From Nesterenkonia sandarakina (GTDB lineage: Bacteria > Actinomycetota > Actinomycetes > Actinomycetales > Micrococcaceae), in the NCBI RefSeq assembly GCF_003003175.1, contig NZ_PVTY01000004.1, forward strand, positions 173,860 to 237,859: DNA of 64,000 nt. Direction: 5' to 3'. Below, one piece after another: positions 8,076 through 16,413 of the stretch. Each line of letters begins with the position of its first letter. Within the stretch, counting starts at the first letter, position 1. The position numbers and the translations under genes were made by a program. The notes under the pieces were generated by a model that was not told where the DNA came from, did no database searches, and saw nothing but the letters and a program-made list of their open reading frames with translations.

Positions 8076-9299
8076 CTATCTCGGTGTTCCTCCTCGTAGG
8101 CGCTCCTCCACCCGGTTGTGGACGGTGCGGGAGACCGCGGTGATCCCACGCTCCAACGGGCCGGCACCCCTGAAATGCAGCCAGACCATCGCGAACAGGA
8201 TCGCCGCAGAGGCCTGGAAGGCGAAGGACGCCCATGGTGCCTCCGCGAGGAACCCGGAGGCCAGGAGGAGCAGGTGCACGGTGTACAGCGTCAGGGTCAT
8301 GCTGCCGATGGCTGCAAGAGGTGCCAGGAACCTGCCGGCCACCCGTGCGAGAAGCAGCATGGCTCCAAGGACCGCGACGGCGGTGCCCAGTGCGTTGAGG
8401 ACCTCGAACGGAGTCGAGGTATACGGAGCCAGGACGGTCTGCCACCACCACGTCGTCGTCGGAAGGTCCGGAGGTGGCCCCCAGGTGAGGAAGTCGTGGA
8501 TGACCACAGGCGACCAGGGTGTCGCCACGTGCAGCTGGTGGTGACCACCGAGCGGACCCTGCAGCAGCGCGGAGCTCAACCAGGCGGCGACGGCGACCAC
8601 CGTGCCGGTGATGAGCAGCCGGATGGCGGTGGACGTCGCTCGCAGGTCGAGACGTCCGATGGCAAGGCCTGCACACACGTAGGCCATCCACGGGATCACC
8701 GGGAAGCTGCCCGTGAACAGGACGACGCTGGCCGACGCGATCGGGTCGGTGACCACGGTCGTGAAGCTGGGGTCGTAGCCGTCGAGGTCCGGCAGTGCGT
8801 CGCCGACCAGATGGATCAGGACGGGGCCCAGCGCTGCGATGCCGACGGCCAGCGCCACCAGCGCCCTGACTGGGAGCCGAAGCAGTGGGATCGCCAGCAG
8901 GAACATCGCACCGTAGTACACCAGGATGATCGCAGCCGGCGGGTCGACTGAGGCGACCAGGAGTCCGATCAGCGCGATCAGTGCCGCTCGGGCGGCCAGC
9001 GCAGCCTTGGAGGCGGTCAACGCGTGGCCGCTGGGCGGACGAGCTCCACCGGTCATGAATGCCAGCGCGACTCCAGCGAGCAGGGCGAAGAGCGCTGCCG
9101 ATACACCGGAGAACATCGTCCAGACGAAGGTCGGTTCGCCGTCGTCGGTCCAGGACGGCAGGATGTGGATCGCCATCATGCTCAGCAGCGCGAGCCCGCG
9201 GGCAGCATCGACTCCGATCAGACGGCGTCTGCGCTTCTGCTGGATCGCGGATGCGTGAGGCGCCGTGGTGGCGGAGTCGCCTTTCAGGGTGTCCTTCAT
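8076..9299 (-). CDS. multi-pass membrane acyltransferase-like protein (HGSNAT/DUF1624 or DUF418 type)
   Basis: 407 residues with about 10 hydrophobic helices. Near the N-terminus RLIGVDAARGLALLSMMAIH matches the RxxxxDxxRGxxxxxMxxxH signature of heparan-alpha-glucosaminide N-acetyltransferase-like and DUF418 membrane proteins. The His after the first helix is the candidate acyl-transfer residue. The start overlaps the stop of the upstream dapA-like gene by 4 nt (ATGA), so the two are translationally coupled. In this operon it could acylate or help export the polyamino acid or a cell-envelope acceptor; that is inference only. The C-terminus is basic and cytoplasmic. Confidence 0.75.
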   Translation of the reverse strand: MKDTLKGDSATTAPHASAIQQKRRRRLIGVDAARGLALLSMMAIHILPSWTDDGEPTFVWTMFSGVSAALFALLAGVALAFMTGGARPPSGHALTASKAALAARAALIALIGLLVASVDPPAAIILVYYGAMFLLAIPLLRLPVRALVALAVGIAALGPVLIHLVGDALPDLDGYDPSFTTVVTDPIASASVVLFTGSFPVIPWMAYVCAGLAIGRLDLRATSTAIRLLITGTVVAVAAWLSSALLQGPLGGHHQLHVATPWSPVVIHDFLTWGPPPDLPTTTWWWQTVLAPYTSTPFEVLNALGTAVAVLGAMLLLARVAGRFLAPLAAIGSMTLTLYTVHLLLLASGFLAEAPWASFAFQASAAILFAMVWLHFRGAGPLERGITAVSRTVHNRVEERLRGGTPR

Positions 9300-10327
9300 G
9301 GCAGACGCTGGCTGAGGACGGGCTGCGATTCGGCGGACTTCGACACTGTGACGGCCTGTGCCGCGGCGGGTCGACTGGGGGCGTGGCGGTTCGGCCTGGG
9401 TCGCCGCGGAACAGGCAGATCCGGGATCCCGGAGGTGGCCAGGTCCTGGGCCAGCTGCTGCCGCTGCGAGTCGTCGAGCTCGATCAGCGGCATCCGGACC
9501 GGACCGCCGGGCAGCCCTCGCATCGCCAGGGCGGCCTTGACCGAGGCGGCCGCTGGTGCGCGGAACATCCCCTCATAGACGGCGACCAGCTGACGGTGGA
9601 CCGCGGCCGCCTGGACCGCTCTTCCCTGTTGATGACAGCGCTGCATCTGGCGCAGCAGATCGGCGGCGACGTGTCCGATGACGGAGACGAGGCCCACGGC
9701 GCCGATCGAGAGCAGCGGCAGGTTCAGCACGTCCTCTCCTGAGTAGTAGTGCAGATCGGTGTGCTGCATGACCCAGGAGCTGGAGGCGAGGTCGCCCTTG
9801 GCGTCCTTCACCGCGACGATCTGCGGGTGCTCCGCGGCGGCGACCAGAGTCTCCCGGCGGATCTCCACCCCGGTGCGCCGAGGGATGTCATAGAGCATGA
9901 CGGGCAGCGAGGTGCTGTCCGCGATGGCGGTGAAATGCCGCAGCATACCGGCCTGACTGGGACGCGAATAGTAGGGTGCGACCACCATGAGTCCAGCGGC
10001 CCCGGCCCCGGCCGCGGCCTGTGCCAGCTCGATGCTGTGCTGCGTGCTGCCTGAGCCGACGCCGGCGATCACGCAGACGCGTCCTCCGACAGCGGCGGAT
10101 ACCGTCCTGACCATGGCGGTCTTCTCGGCATCGGTGGTGCTTATCGATTCGCCCGTGGTGCCGTTGACCACGAGTCCGTCGTTCCAGCCGTCTCGGGTGA
10201 GCCAGCGAGCGAGGTCCCTGGCTCCTTCCAAGTCCAGCTGTGCCGACTCATCGAACGGAGTGACCATCGCCGTCATGAGGGTGCCGAACTGGGGAGCGCG
10301 GAACCTGAGATCGGGTGCCGAATCCAT
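9296..10327 (-). CDS. dapA: 4-hydroxy-tetrahydrodipicolinate synthase homologue in the Pls operon
   Basis: 343 residues from the ATG at 10327, chosen for the AAAGGAGG 7 nt upstream; a TTG 18 nt earlier would be an alternative. The DapA/NAL aldolase fold is clear: NGTTGES at 55-61 (Thr57-Thr58), Tyr120 in APYY, Tyr146 in LYDIPRRTG and Schiff-base Lys174 in VAVKDAKGD. The family condenses pyruvate with aspartate semialdehyde, the committed step to DAP and lysine. The last 40 residues (after about 300) are a Pro/Arg/Ser-rich tail absent from ordinary DapA. Its place 14 nt after the Pls-type synthetase suggests a dedicated lysine-supply enzyme. Another NAL-family aldolase activity cannot be excluded. 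Confidence 0.85.
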   Translation of the reverse strand: MDSAPDLRFRAPQFGTLMTAMVTPFDESAQLDLEGARDLARWLTRDGWNDGLVVNGTTGESISTTDAEKTAMVRTVSAAVGGRVCVIAGVGSGSTQHSIELAQAAAGAGAAGLMVVAPYYSRPSQAGMLRHFTAIADSTSLPVMLYDIPRRTGVEIRRETLVAAAEHPQIVAVKDAKGDLASSSWVMQHTDLHYYSGEDVLNLPLLSIGAVGLVSVIGHVAADLLRQMQRCHQQGRAVQAAAVHRQLVAVYEGMFRAPAAASVKAALAMRGLPGGPVRMPLIELDDSQRQQLAQDLATSGIPDLPVPRRPRPNRHAPSRPAAAQAVTVSKSAESQPVLSQRLP

Positions 10328-10341
10328 GGTGCGTCCTCCTT

Positions 10342-13300
10342 TCAACGGGTTGTTCCGGTGGGTGCGAAGGAATCTCGCGATCCGACTGTGCCGACGGCGC
10401 GGCGAATCGGGTTCCCGTTCCAGGTGGTCGACTCCGGGATGCTCTCCGAACGCATGACCAGGGAGCCGGCGCCGACGCTCGCGTGTGCACCCAGCGAGCT
10501 GCCGGGGAGCACGATGCTATTCGGCCCGAGCGAGGAGCCTTCCTCGAAGTGGACCCGGTCCAGTCGCATGATCCGGTCGTGGAAGAGGTGGGTCTGCAGG
10601 ACGGTGCCGCGGTTGACCGAGGAGCCCCTGTCGAGCTGGATCAGGTCGAACTCCGGCAGCCACCAGGTCTCACACCAGACGCCTCGACCGATGCGTGCTC
10701 CCATGCCGCGCAGCCACAGGTTCAGCAGCGGGGTGCCCAGGCTCATCCGGATCAGACCTGGGACGGCGAGAGCTTCGGAGAAGCAGTCGGCCAGCTCATT
10801 GCGCCAGACGAAGGAGCTCCACAGCGGCTTCTCGGTTGCTGTGAACCTGCCCACGAGCAGCCATTTGGCGGTCATCGCGATGAGTGCGGCCAGGATCCCG
10901 CTGGCCAGCAGCACGGGCCCGGAGAGCATCACAGCGACCCCGAATCCGTAGCTGGTGTACACCGTGGCGAGCACCCAGACCGTGGTCAGCGCCAGCCATG
11001 CGGTGATGAACATCGGTGCTATCCGGCACAGCTCGACCACCGCGCGGGCAGCCTTGAGCCTGCGCGGTGGATCGAAGGTCAGCGAGGTGTCGACCTTCTC
11101 TGCGGCCCGAGGGAGTTCGATCGGCGGGTTGCCCAGCCACAGGGAGTTCGGCGGCATGTCCTTCGGCGCCGAGGACAGCACGGCGACCAGCGAGTTCGAT
11201 GGCATCCGCTGGTTCGGACCGAGGATGGCCGAATTCCCGAGGAAGGCCTTCTTCCCGACGCTGCCGCTTTCGAGCTTCAGCCAGCCGCGCCGAACGTACT
11301 TGGAGGAGGCCAGGGAGTGATCTGCCAGGAAGGACTTGTCACCGACGCTGGTCAGATGCGGGATCGCCTCGACGGTGGCGGCTTCAACGTCCTTGCCCAC
11401 ATGGGCACCGAGCAGGCGAAGCCAGACCGGGGTGAGCATGCTGCTGTACAGCGGATACATGGTGATCAGCGACTTCGACATCAGCCGTCCTGACATCCAG
11501 GCGGCCCACGCGGGGACGCTGTGGACCGAGTGGGTGCCGCGAGGCATCAGCCGCCCCATCAGCCGGACGGATCCAGCAAGCAGGACGAGGTACATGACCA
11601 CCGAGATGATGATGAACACCGGGGTCCACGCCGCGAGCGTCCACAGCGCGGGGACCAGTGCTTCATAGTCTGAGATCAGGTAGAGCATCAGGGCGGCTCC
11701 GGGCAGCGACGCCACCAGCCCCAGCAGTCCAAGCAGGCCGAGCCCGATCGGGTACAGCAGGTCGACGCCGCGTGTGCGGTGCTCCTTGGCCTCCTCGGTG
11801 TCGGGCCAGTCCTGCCCCGAGGCGCCGATGCGCTCCAGCGGGGAACCTGCCCAGTGTTCGTTCGAGGGGACGATGTCGTTGACCACACTTGCGGGGGCGA
11901 TCTCGGCGTTGTCCCCGACGACGGCCCCGCCGAGCAGGGTCGACCTGGTGCCCACGCGGGCGTTCTGACCGATCCGGACGACGCCGATGTGAAGCTCGTC
12001 GCCCTCCAACCAGTGACCGGCGAGGTCGACGTCATGCTCGATGGATGCACCCGACTCGATCGCGGCGAAGCCGGTGACCGGCGGAAGGGCATCCAGGTGC
12101 ACGTCCTTGCCGACACCTGCGCCCATTGCGCGGGCAAGCGTCGGTGCGAAGGGAGTCCCCATCAGTGCGTCCAACTGGCAGAAGGTCATGATCCGTTCGG
12201 CAGCCCAGAGCCGCACGTGGACCAACCCGCCGCGGGGGTAGATGCCCGGGCTGACCCCGTGGAGCAGCAGTCGTGCAGACCCGACGGCGGCGAGCGCTCT
12301 GGCGGGCAAGCTGAACAGGACCAGCCAGGCGACCAGGGTCGGCACCAGGGGCGGGTTCGGCACCCACGGAGTTTCACCGATCTGGAACAGCACCAGGCAG
12401 ACGATGGCGATGCCGGTCACGTAGCGCAGTCCGATGATGCCGTAGAGACCTGCGATGAGCGGCATCTGCAGGAGGCCGGTCCACCGTGGTGTGGGACGAG
12501 TCGTCCGTGCCACGGAGGTGCCCGGATCCAGCTGCCGCAGGTGTGAGGACATCGCAGAGAGCGTGGGATGGGCGTAGAGGTCAGCGATCGAGACGTCTGG
12601 GTAGCGCTTGCGCAGCGTCGAGACGAGCTGCGCCGCGGTCAGGCTTGAACCGCCCAGTGCGAAGAAGTCGCTGTCCGCGGTCATCGGCACCGGCCCCAGC
12701 AGGCCCGTCCATTTCTCGGCGAGCCAGACGAAGTCCGTGTGCAGCGCCGTGGCTGCTGCCGCGGCGCTCGGATCGGCCGGGAGCGGCCAGGGAAGTGCCT
12801 TGCGATCGACCTTGCCTGAGGTCTTCACCGGAAGCTCGTCGATCACTGCCAGGGCGGGTACAAGCCGCCCCGGGAGCTGTTCGGTGAGCTGAGCGCGTGC
12901 CTCGACCAGGTCGATCCTCCGGCCGGGTGCCGGTACGAGATAGCCTGCGAGGATGCCGTTGCCATCCGGGCTCTTCTGCACCGCGCTGGCGCCTGCGGCG
13001 ACGTTCGGAAGGTTACTGAGCGCCTCATCGACCTCGCCCAGCTCAACGCGCTGACCGGCGAGTTTGACCTGATCATCAGCCCTGCCCACGAAGATCAGCC
13101 CCTCCATCTCGGCTCGCACAAGATCACCGCTGCGGTAGGCGCGCGGCCAGCCGAGAGTGGTCATGGGAGCGTACTTCTCGGCGTCCTTCTCCGGATCCAG
13201 GTAGCGCCCCAGTCCGACTCCGCCGATCACCAGTTCGCCCACCTCTCCCCAGGGGACCGGTCGGTCAGCGGCATCCACAACTGCCAGCTGCCAGCCGAGG

Positions 13301-14409
13301 AGCGGAAGACCGATGCGCACCGGCGTCGACCCGTCGACCAGAGCGCCGCATGACACGACGGTGGCCTCGGTGGGTCCGTAGGTGTTCCAGACCTCGCGGC
13401 CCTCGGTGGCCAGACGGGCCACGAGTTCCGGCGGGCAGGCCTCGCCGCCGAAGATCAGCAGCCGAACATTCTCCAGGGACTCTGCCGGCCACATCGCGGC
13501 CAAGGTCGGGACGGTCGAGACGGCGGTGATGCCGCGTTCGACCAGCCAGGGGCCGAGGTCCTCGCCCGAGCGGACGACATCGCGCGGCGCTGGGACCAGG
13601 GAGGCTCCGTAGCGCCAGGCCAGCCACATCTCTTCGCAGGAGGCGTCGAAGCTGACCGAGAGGCCTGCCAGCACGCGATCGCCGGGGCCGAGCGGTGAGT
13701 CGAGGCAGTACATCGAGGCCTCGGCGTCCACGAATGCCGCCGCTGACCTGTGTGAGATGGCAACGCCCTTCGGCTTGCCGGTGGAGCCCGAGGTGAAGAT
13801 GATCCATGCGTCGTCGTCGCCGGTGGGAGGCCGGTCGGCTCCGCGCGGGGGTGACTCGGGCAGGAGGCGCACATTGAGGCCTGATTCGATCACTGCGGTG
13901 ACCCCGGCCTCCTGCCATACGACCCTGGCGCGCTCCTCGGGCTCGTCGTGGTCCACCGGAACGTAGGCGGCGCCGCGGTAGAGAGCGGCCAGGACGGCGA
14001 TGTAGAGATCCACGGTGCCCGAGGGCACTCGGATGCCCACCCGGTCACCTGTGCCGATGCCGGATGCCCGCATGCTCAGCGAGACCGTCTCCATACGACC
14101 CAGCAGCTCCAGATAGGTCAACGCGACGGCCCCGTCGTCGAGAGCGATCGCATCTGGGTAGGTGTCCACCGAGTGGAAGAAGATGTCCAACAGGGTGCGC
14201 GGAGAGGTCACCGCACCGCCGGAGTAGACGGCAGTCGAGGGGGCGAGGGTGTTCCCGTTGGCAATGCCTTTGGAAGCGCCTGCCGGAGCGGTCAATGCAA
14301 TGACCTCGTCCGGCGTCGTCTCACGGTGGACGGGGGCAGAAGCAGTCTGGAGTGCAAGGTCCAGGGACACCGAGGGGACGGCCTTCGGTGAGCCTTCGTA
14401 TAGAACCAT
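10342..14409 (-). CDS. Pls/PosA-family membrane NRPS (poly-amino-acid synthetase)
   Basis: 1355 residues from the ATG at 14409, chosen for AAGGTG just upstream and because composition further upstream looks non-coding. Domains: an adenylation domain at about 75-540, with TSGSTGKPKG (core A3), FDASCEEMW (A4), NTYGPTEATV (A5), YRSGDL and GRADDQVKLAGQRVE (A7-A8) and the A10 lysine in KTSGKVDRK; then a carrier domain with LGGSSL, its Ser near 588. There is no condensation domain. Residues about 660-1350 hold transmembrane helices alternating with three left-handed beta-helix units ending in WAGSP, WLGNPP and WNGNP. This is the A-T-(TM + tandem C-domains) plan of epsilon-poly-L-lysine synthetase (Pls, about 1319 aa). 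It should activate one amino acid and polymerise it at the membrane. Confidence 0.92.
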   Translation of the reverse strand: MVLYEGSPKAVPSVSLDLALQTASAPVHRETTPDEVIALTAPAGASKGIANGNTLAPSTAVYSGGAVTSPRTLLDIFFHSVDTYPDAIALDDGAVALTYLELLGRMETVSLSMRASGIGTGDRVGIRVPSGTVDLYIAVLAALYRGAAYVPVDHDEPEERARVVWQEAGVTAVIESGLNVRLLPESPPRGADRPPTGDDDAWIIFTSGSTGKPKGVAISHRSAAAFVDAEASMYCLDSPLGPGDRVLAGLSVSFDASCEEMWLAWRYGASLVPAPRDVVRSGEDLGPWLVERGITAVSTVPTLAAMWPAESLENVRLLIFGGEACPPELVARLATEGREVWNTYGPTEATVVSCGALVDGSTPVRIGLPLLGWQLAVVDAADRPVPWGEVGELVIGGVGLGRYLDPEKDAEKYAPMTTLGWPRAYRSGDLVRAEMEGLIFVGRADDQVKLAGQRVELGEVDEALSNLPNVAAGASAVQKSPDGNGILAGYLVPAPGRRIDLVEARAQLTEQLPGRLVPALAVIDELPVKTSGKVDRKALPWPLPADPSAAAAATALHTDFVWLAEKWTGLLGPVPMTADSDFFALGGSSLTAAQLVSTLRKRYPDVSIADLYAHPTLSAMSSHLRQLDPGTSVARTTRPTPRWTGLLQMPLIAGLYGIIGLRYVTGIAIVCLVLFQIGETPWVPNPPLVPTLVAWLVLFSLPARALAAVGSARLLLHGVSPGIYPRGGLVHVRLWAAERIMTFCQLDALMGTPFAPTLARAMGAGVGKDVHLDALPPVTGFAAIESGASIEHDVDLAGHWLEGDELHIGVVRIGQNARVGTRSTLLGGAVVGDNAEIAPASVVNDIVPSNEHWAGSPLERIGASGQDWPDTEEAKEHRTRGVDLLYPIGLGLLGLLGLVASLPGAALMLYLISDYEALVPALWTLAAWTPVFIIISVVMYLVLLAGSVRLMGRLMPRGTHSVHSVPAWAAWMSGRLMSKSLITMYPLYSSMLTPVWLRLLGAHVGKDVEAATVEAIPHLTSVGDKSFLADHSLASSKYVRRGWLKLESGSVGKKAFLGNSAILGPNQRMPSNSLVAVLSSAPKDMPPNSLWLGNPPIELPRAAEKVDTSLTFDPPRRLKAARAVVELCRIAPMFITAWLALTTVWVLATVYTSYGFGVAVMLSGPVLLASGILAALIAMTAKWLLVGRFTATEKPLWSSFVWRNELADCFSEALAVPGLIRMSLGTPLLNLWLRGMGARIGRGVWCETWWLPEFDLIQLDRGSSVNRGTVLQTHLFHDRIMRLDRVHFEEGSSLGPNSIVLPGSSLGAHASVGAGSLVMRSESIPESTTWNGNPIRRAVGTVGSRDSFAPTGTTR

Positions 14410-15055
14410 AATCACCTTTTCGTCTGGGCAAGTCTGCGTCGGATCCAGATTTTGGCGCGACTTAGGGGTTCCGGCTCCACATGTCGGAGCTGTTGCAAAC
14501 AGGGATACGCCGTCAGTAGTGGCCGCGTTCAATGAGGTTTCACAATTTGTTGATGTGACCGCCCGGTCGATGTGCTCGACCACGACCATCCCGGGTGCTG
14601 GGAAGCTGCCGGGACCCGGCTGACCTGGTTGAGGTTATGAACAGGAGGGTCAACACAATGACCCGGGCGGCCTAGTGGGCCCAGGCGTGCGCCGATACCG
14701 AGCTGACCTGGGGCCGCGGGGCCCGCGTGACTACGTGTGAACCGAGCGGCGCGCACGGGGATCGGGTTACGGCCGCGGTGTCGGAATCTGGTCCATCGGA
14801 GGGGGCCCGAGGCCAGGCGAGAGGGTCCACTTCTCGGGCGAGCTCCGGGACACGCTGCGTGAGCTGGCCGGTGCGGCACCCCGCATCATGTTCGGGGTCA
14901 TGTAATGGCCGCCTGACCTGGTCTGATGAGGAGTGTGCTACCCCGTTCCACATACCCACTGGTCAGATATCGTGCGGAAGTATGGCGTCATAGGGAATGC
15001 TGAGGCTGTGTCGAGTGAGGATGTGCGATCAGCTCGGTGCGGATCGCGTCGCGTA

Positions 15056-15082
15056 ACAAGTGTGAGTTTTATCACATCTTGT
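15056..15082. promoter_or_regulatory. CRP/GlxR-like palindrome
   Basis: TGTGA-N6-TCACA at 15061-15076 is a perfect match to the CRP/GlxR half-site arrangement. It is flanked by further complementary arms ACAAG (15056-15060) and CTTGT (15078-15082). It sits about 370 bp upstream of the sigma factor and about 650 bp upstream of the pls-like gene. Confidence 0.55.
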
Positions 15083-15107
15083 GGAACTGACAAGCCGTCG
15101 ATACTCT

Positions 15108-15132
15108 ACTTAAGGATCTAAGCACTTAAGGA
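15108..15132. repeat. two ACTTAAGGA direct repeats
   Basis: ACTTAAGGA occurs at 15108-15116 and 15124-15132, 16 bp from start to start, with the internal palindrome CTTAAG. It follows the CRP-like site by about 25 bp. It may be a tandem binding site for an unknown regulator or part of a promoter. Confidence 0.4.
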
Positions 15133-15444
15133 CCGTCCCCGGTCAGCATCCTTGCACCGGAATCTCTCGGGGACCAGGAAGGTGTGTCCCTATGTCCGTC
15201 TCCCCCACCGTTCAAGACAGCATCTCTGGTCAGCGCGCCCCCAGCGTCAACCAGGCCCCTGACCAGAATGATCTCTGCGCCCCGGCCGCGCTCATTCTGA
15301 GGGAAGCGAAGCCGGTGCATCGTCATGGGTCTGGCCTGAACATTAGGCCCCGATCCAGACCCTGCCAGACCTCGACTCGGCATACATCTTTCGGTCACAG
15401 CAATCGTGTCGTGCTGGATCTGGCTGTGCCGGGGGGTGCCCTCG

Positions 15445-16020
15445 ATGTCCCCAGAGGATGAGAGGCCCTTCGATGTCCGGGAAGCCTTCGCTGATCATGG
15501 AGCGGCCCTGTTCTCCTTCGCGCTCAACGCGCTGGGGGATCGAGCTGAGGCGGAGGACTGCGTCCAGGAGGCCTTCATCAGGGCCTGGCGGAACAGGGAT
15601 CGGTACAGCAGCTCGCGAGGCTCGGTGCGGACCTGGCTGTTTGCCATCGAACGGAACCTGGTCATTGACTCTCTTCGAGCACGCTCCCGGCGCCCGGCAC
15701 CCTCAGACCCTGAGAAGATCGAGTGGGCCAGTGAGCCGGTGACGGAAGACCTCGTCATCATCGAGCGGCTGGTCCTCTATGAGTCCCTCGCGACCCTCAC
15801 CTTCGAGCACCGGGAGGTGATTACCGCTGTCCAGCTGGACGGCGTAGGCTACCAAGAGCTCTCGGCTCAGACGGGAGTTCCGGTCGCGACCTTGCGGACG
15901 CGGATGTATTACGGACTGAGATCACTGCGACTGGCACTGGGAGGAAACGCTTACGATGAGGGAAATGCCTTCGCGGCGGGAGGAGCTCATCGCCGGGGCG
16001 CTGACGGGCGATCTCAGTGA
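15445..16020 (+). CDS. ECF-type RNA polymerase sigma factor
   Basis: 191 residues from the ATG at 15445 (GGGGGGTG upstream). Region 2 is visible at about 15-80: DRAEAEDCVQEAFIRAWRN and then RTWLFAIERNLVIDSLRA. Region 4 is at about 120-170: HREVITAVQLDGVGYQELS, with the recognition helix in TGVPVATLRTRMYYGLRSL. There is no region 1 or 3, so this is an extracytoplasmic-function sigma of the SigK/SigL-like type. It directs RNA polymerase to a small regulon, usually controlled by an anti-sigma factor encoded next to it; the next frame overlaps its end by 65 nt. The last 25 residues (after LALGGN) lie in the overlap and may be unstructured. Confidence 0.87.
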   Translation: MSPEDERPFDVREAFADHGAALFSFALNALGDRAEAEDCVQEAFIRAWRNRDRYSSSRGSVRTWLFAIERNLVIDSLRARSRRPAPSDPEKIEWASEPVTEDLVIIERLVLYESLATLTFEHREVITAVQLDGVGYQELSAQTGVPVATLRTRMYYGLRSLRLALGGNAYDEGNAFAAGGAHRRGADGRSQ

Positions 16021-16246
16021 CGATGAGCGGCAGGAATTCAACGAGGCTCGAGCTGCAGACCCGTCGATCGACGTGGAACTCGCTGAGCTTCGTGCCGCGG
16101 CCGCGCGCTTGAAAGCGGCAGAAGTGACCTGGCGCGAGGAAACGCCCCCCTCCGGCCTGGAAGAGCGAATCCGGAGAGAGACTTTCGAAGAAGGTCGAGA
16201 CTCAGACGGCGAAGACGGGCACTCGAGCTCGTACCCCGCGTCCTGA
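15956..16246 (+). CDS. putative small anti-sigma-like partner protein
   Basis: 96 residues overlapping the sigma gene by 65 nt; GGAGG lies about 11 nt before the ATG. The N-terminus (REELIAGALTGDLSDDERQEFNEARAADP) resembles the helical sigma-binding domain of RskA/RslA-type anti-sigma factors, where a LxGxLxxxExxxF-like pattern is usual. There is no transmembrane helix and no HxxxCxxC zinc motif. It is either a short soluble anti-sigma or a remnant of a longer one. The acidic Ser-rich C-terminus appears unstructured. Control of the upstream sigma factor is inferred from position and the helical pattern. Confidence 0.6.
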   Translation: MREMPSRREELIAGALTGDLSDDERQEFNEARAADPSIDVELAELRAAAARLKAAEVTWREETPPSGLEERIRRETFEEGRDSDGEDGHSSSYPAS

Positions 16247-16413
16247 TCTGGCCCTGTGCACCCGCACTCTCCAGGCGGTGAGAATGGTGCGCTCCCAGCT
16301 TTCCGATCGGCCCCGCGCGGTGAGCTGACCTGCATGGAGAATGCTCGACGGTGCAGGATCTCCTCGTATAGGTTGATCAGGACGCGGAGCGACCACACAG
16401 CACAGGAGGCGCC

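Larger units (their letters stand above)
14410..15444. other. about 1-kb regulatory region between pls-like operon and ECF sigma gene
   Basis: No convincing gene is seen. The segment lies between the divergent pls-like start (14409) and the sigma factor start (15445). From about 14930 to 15135 it is more A+T-rich than its surroundings and holds a CRP-like palindrome and two ACTTAAGGA direct repeats. A frame from the ATG at 15192 (AGGAAGG upstream) would encode an 89-residue basic peptide, but its composition is not gene-like after the first 30 residues. It is left uncalled. Confidence 0.5.

Noticed and set aside
14410..14589. 60-residue N-terminal extension of the Pls-type synthetase
   Set aside because: No SD at the upstream start, composition is not coding-like, and the ATG at 14409 has AAGGTG upstream and gives a length near known Pls.
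15192..15461. 89-residue plus-strand peptide upstream of the sigma factor
   Set aside because: AGGAAGG is present, but composition is basic and shadow-like and the frame overlaps the sigma gene start. Left as part of the regulatory region.
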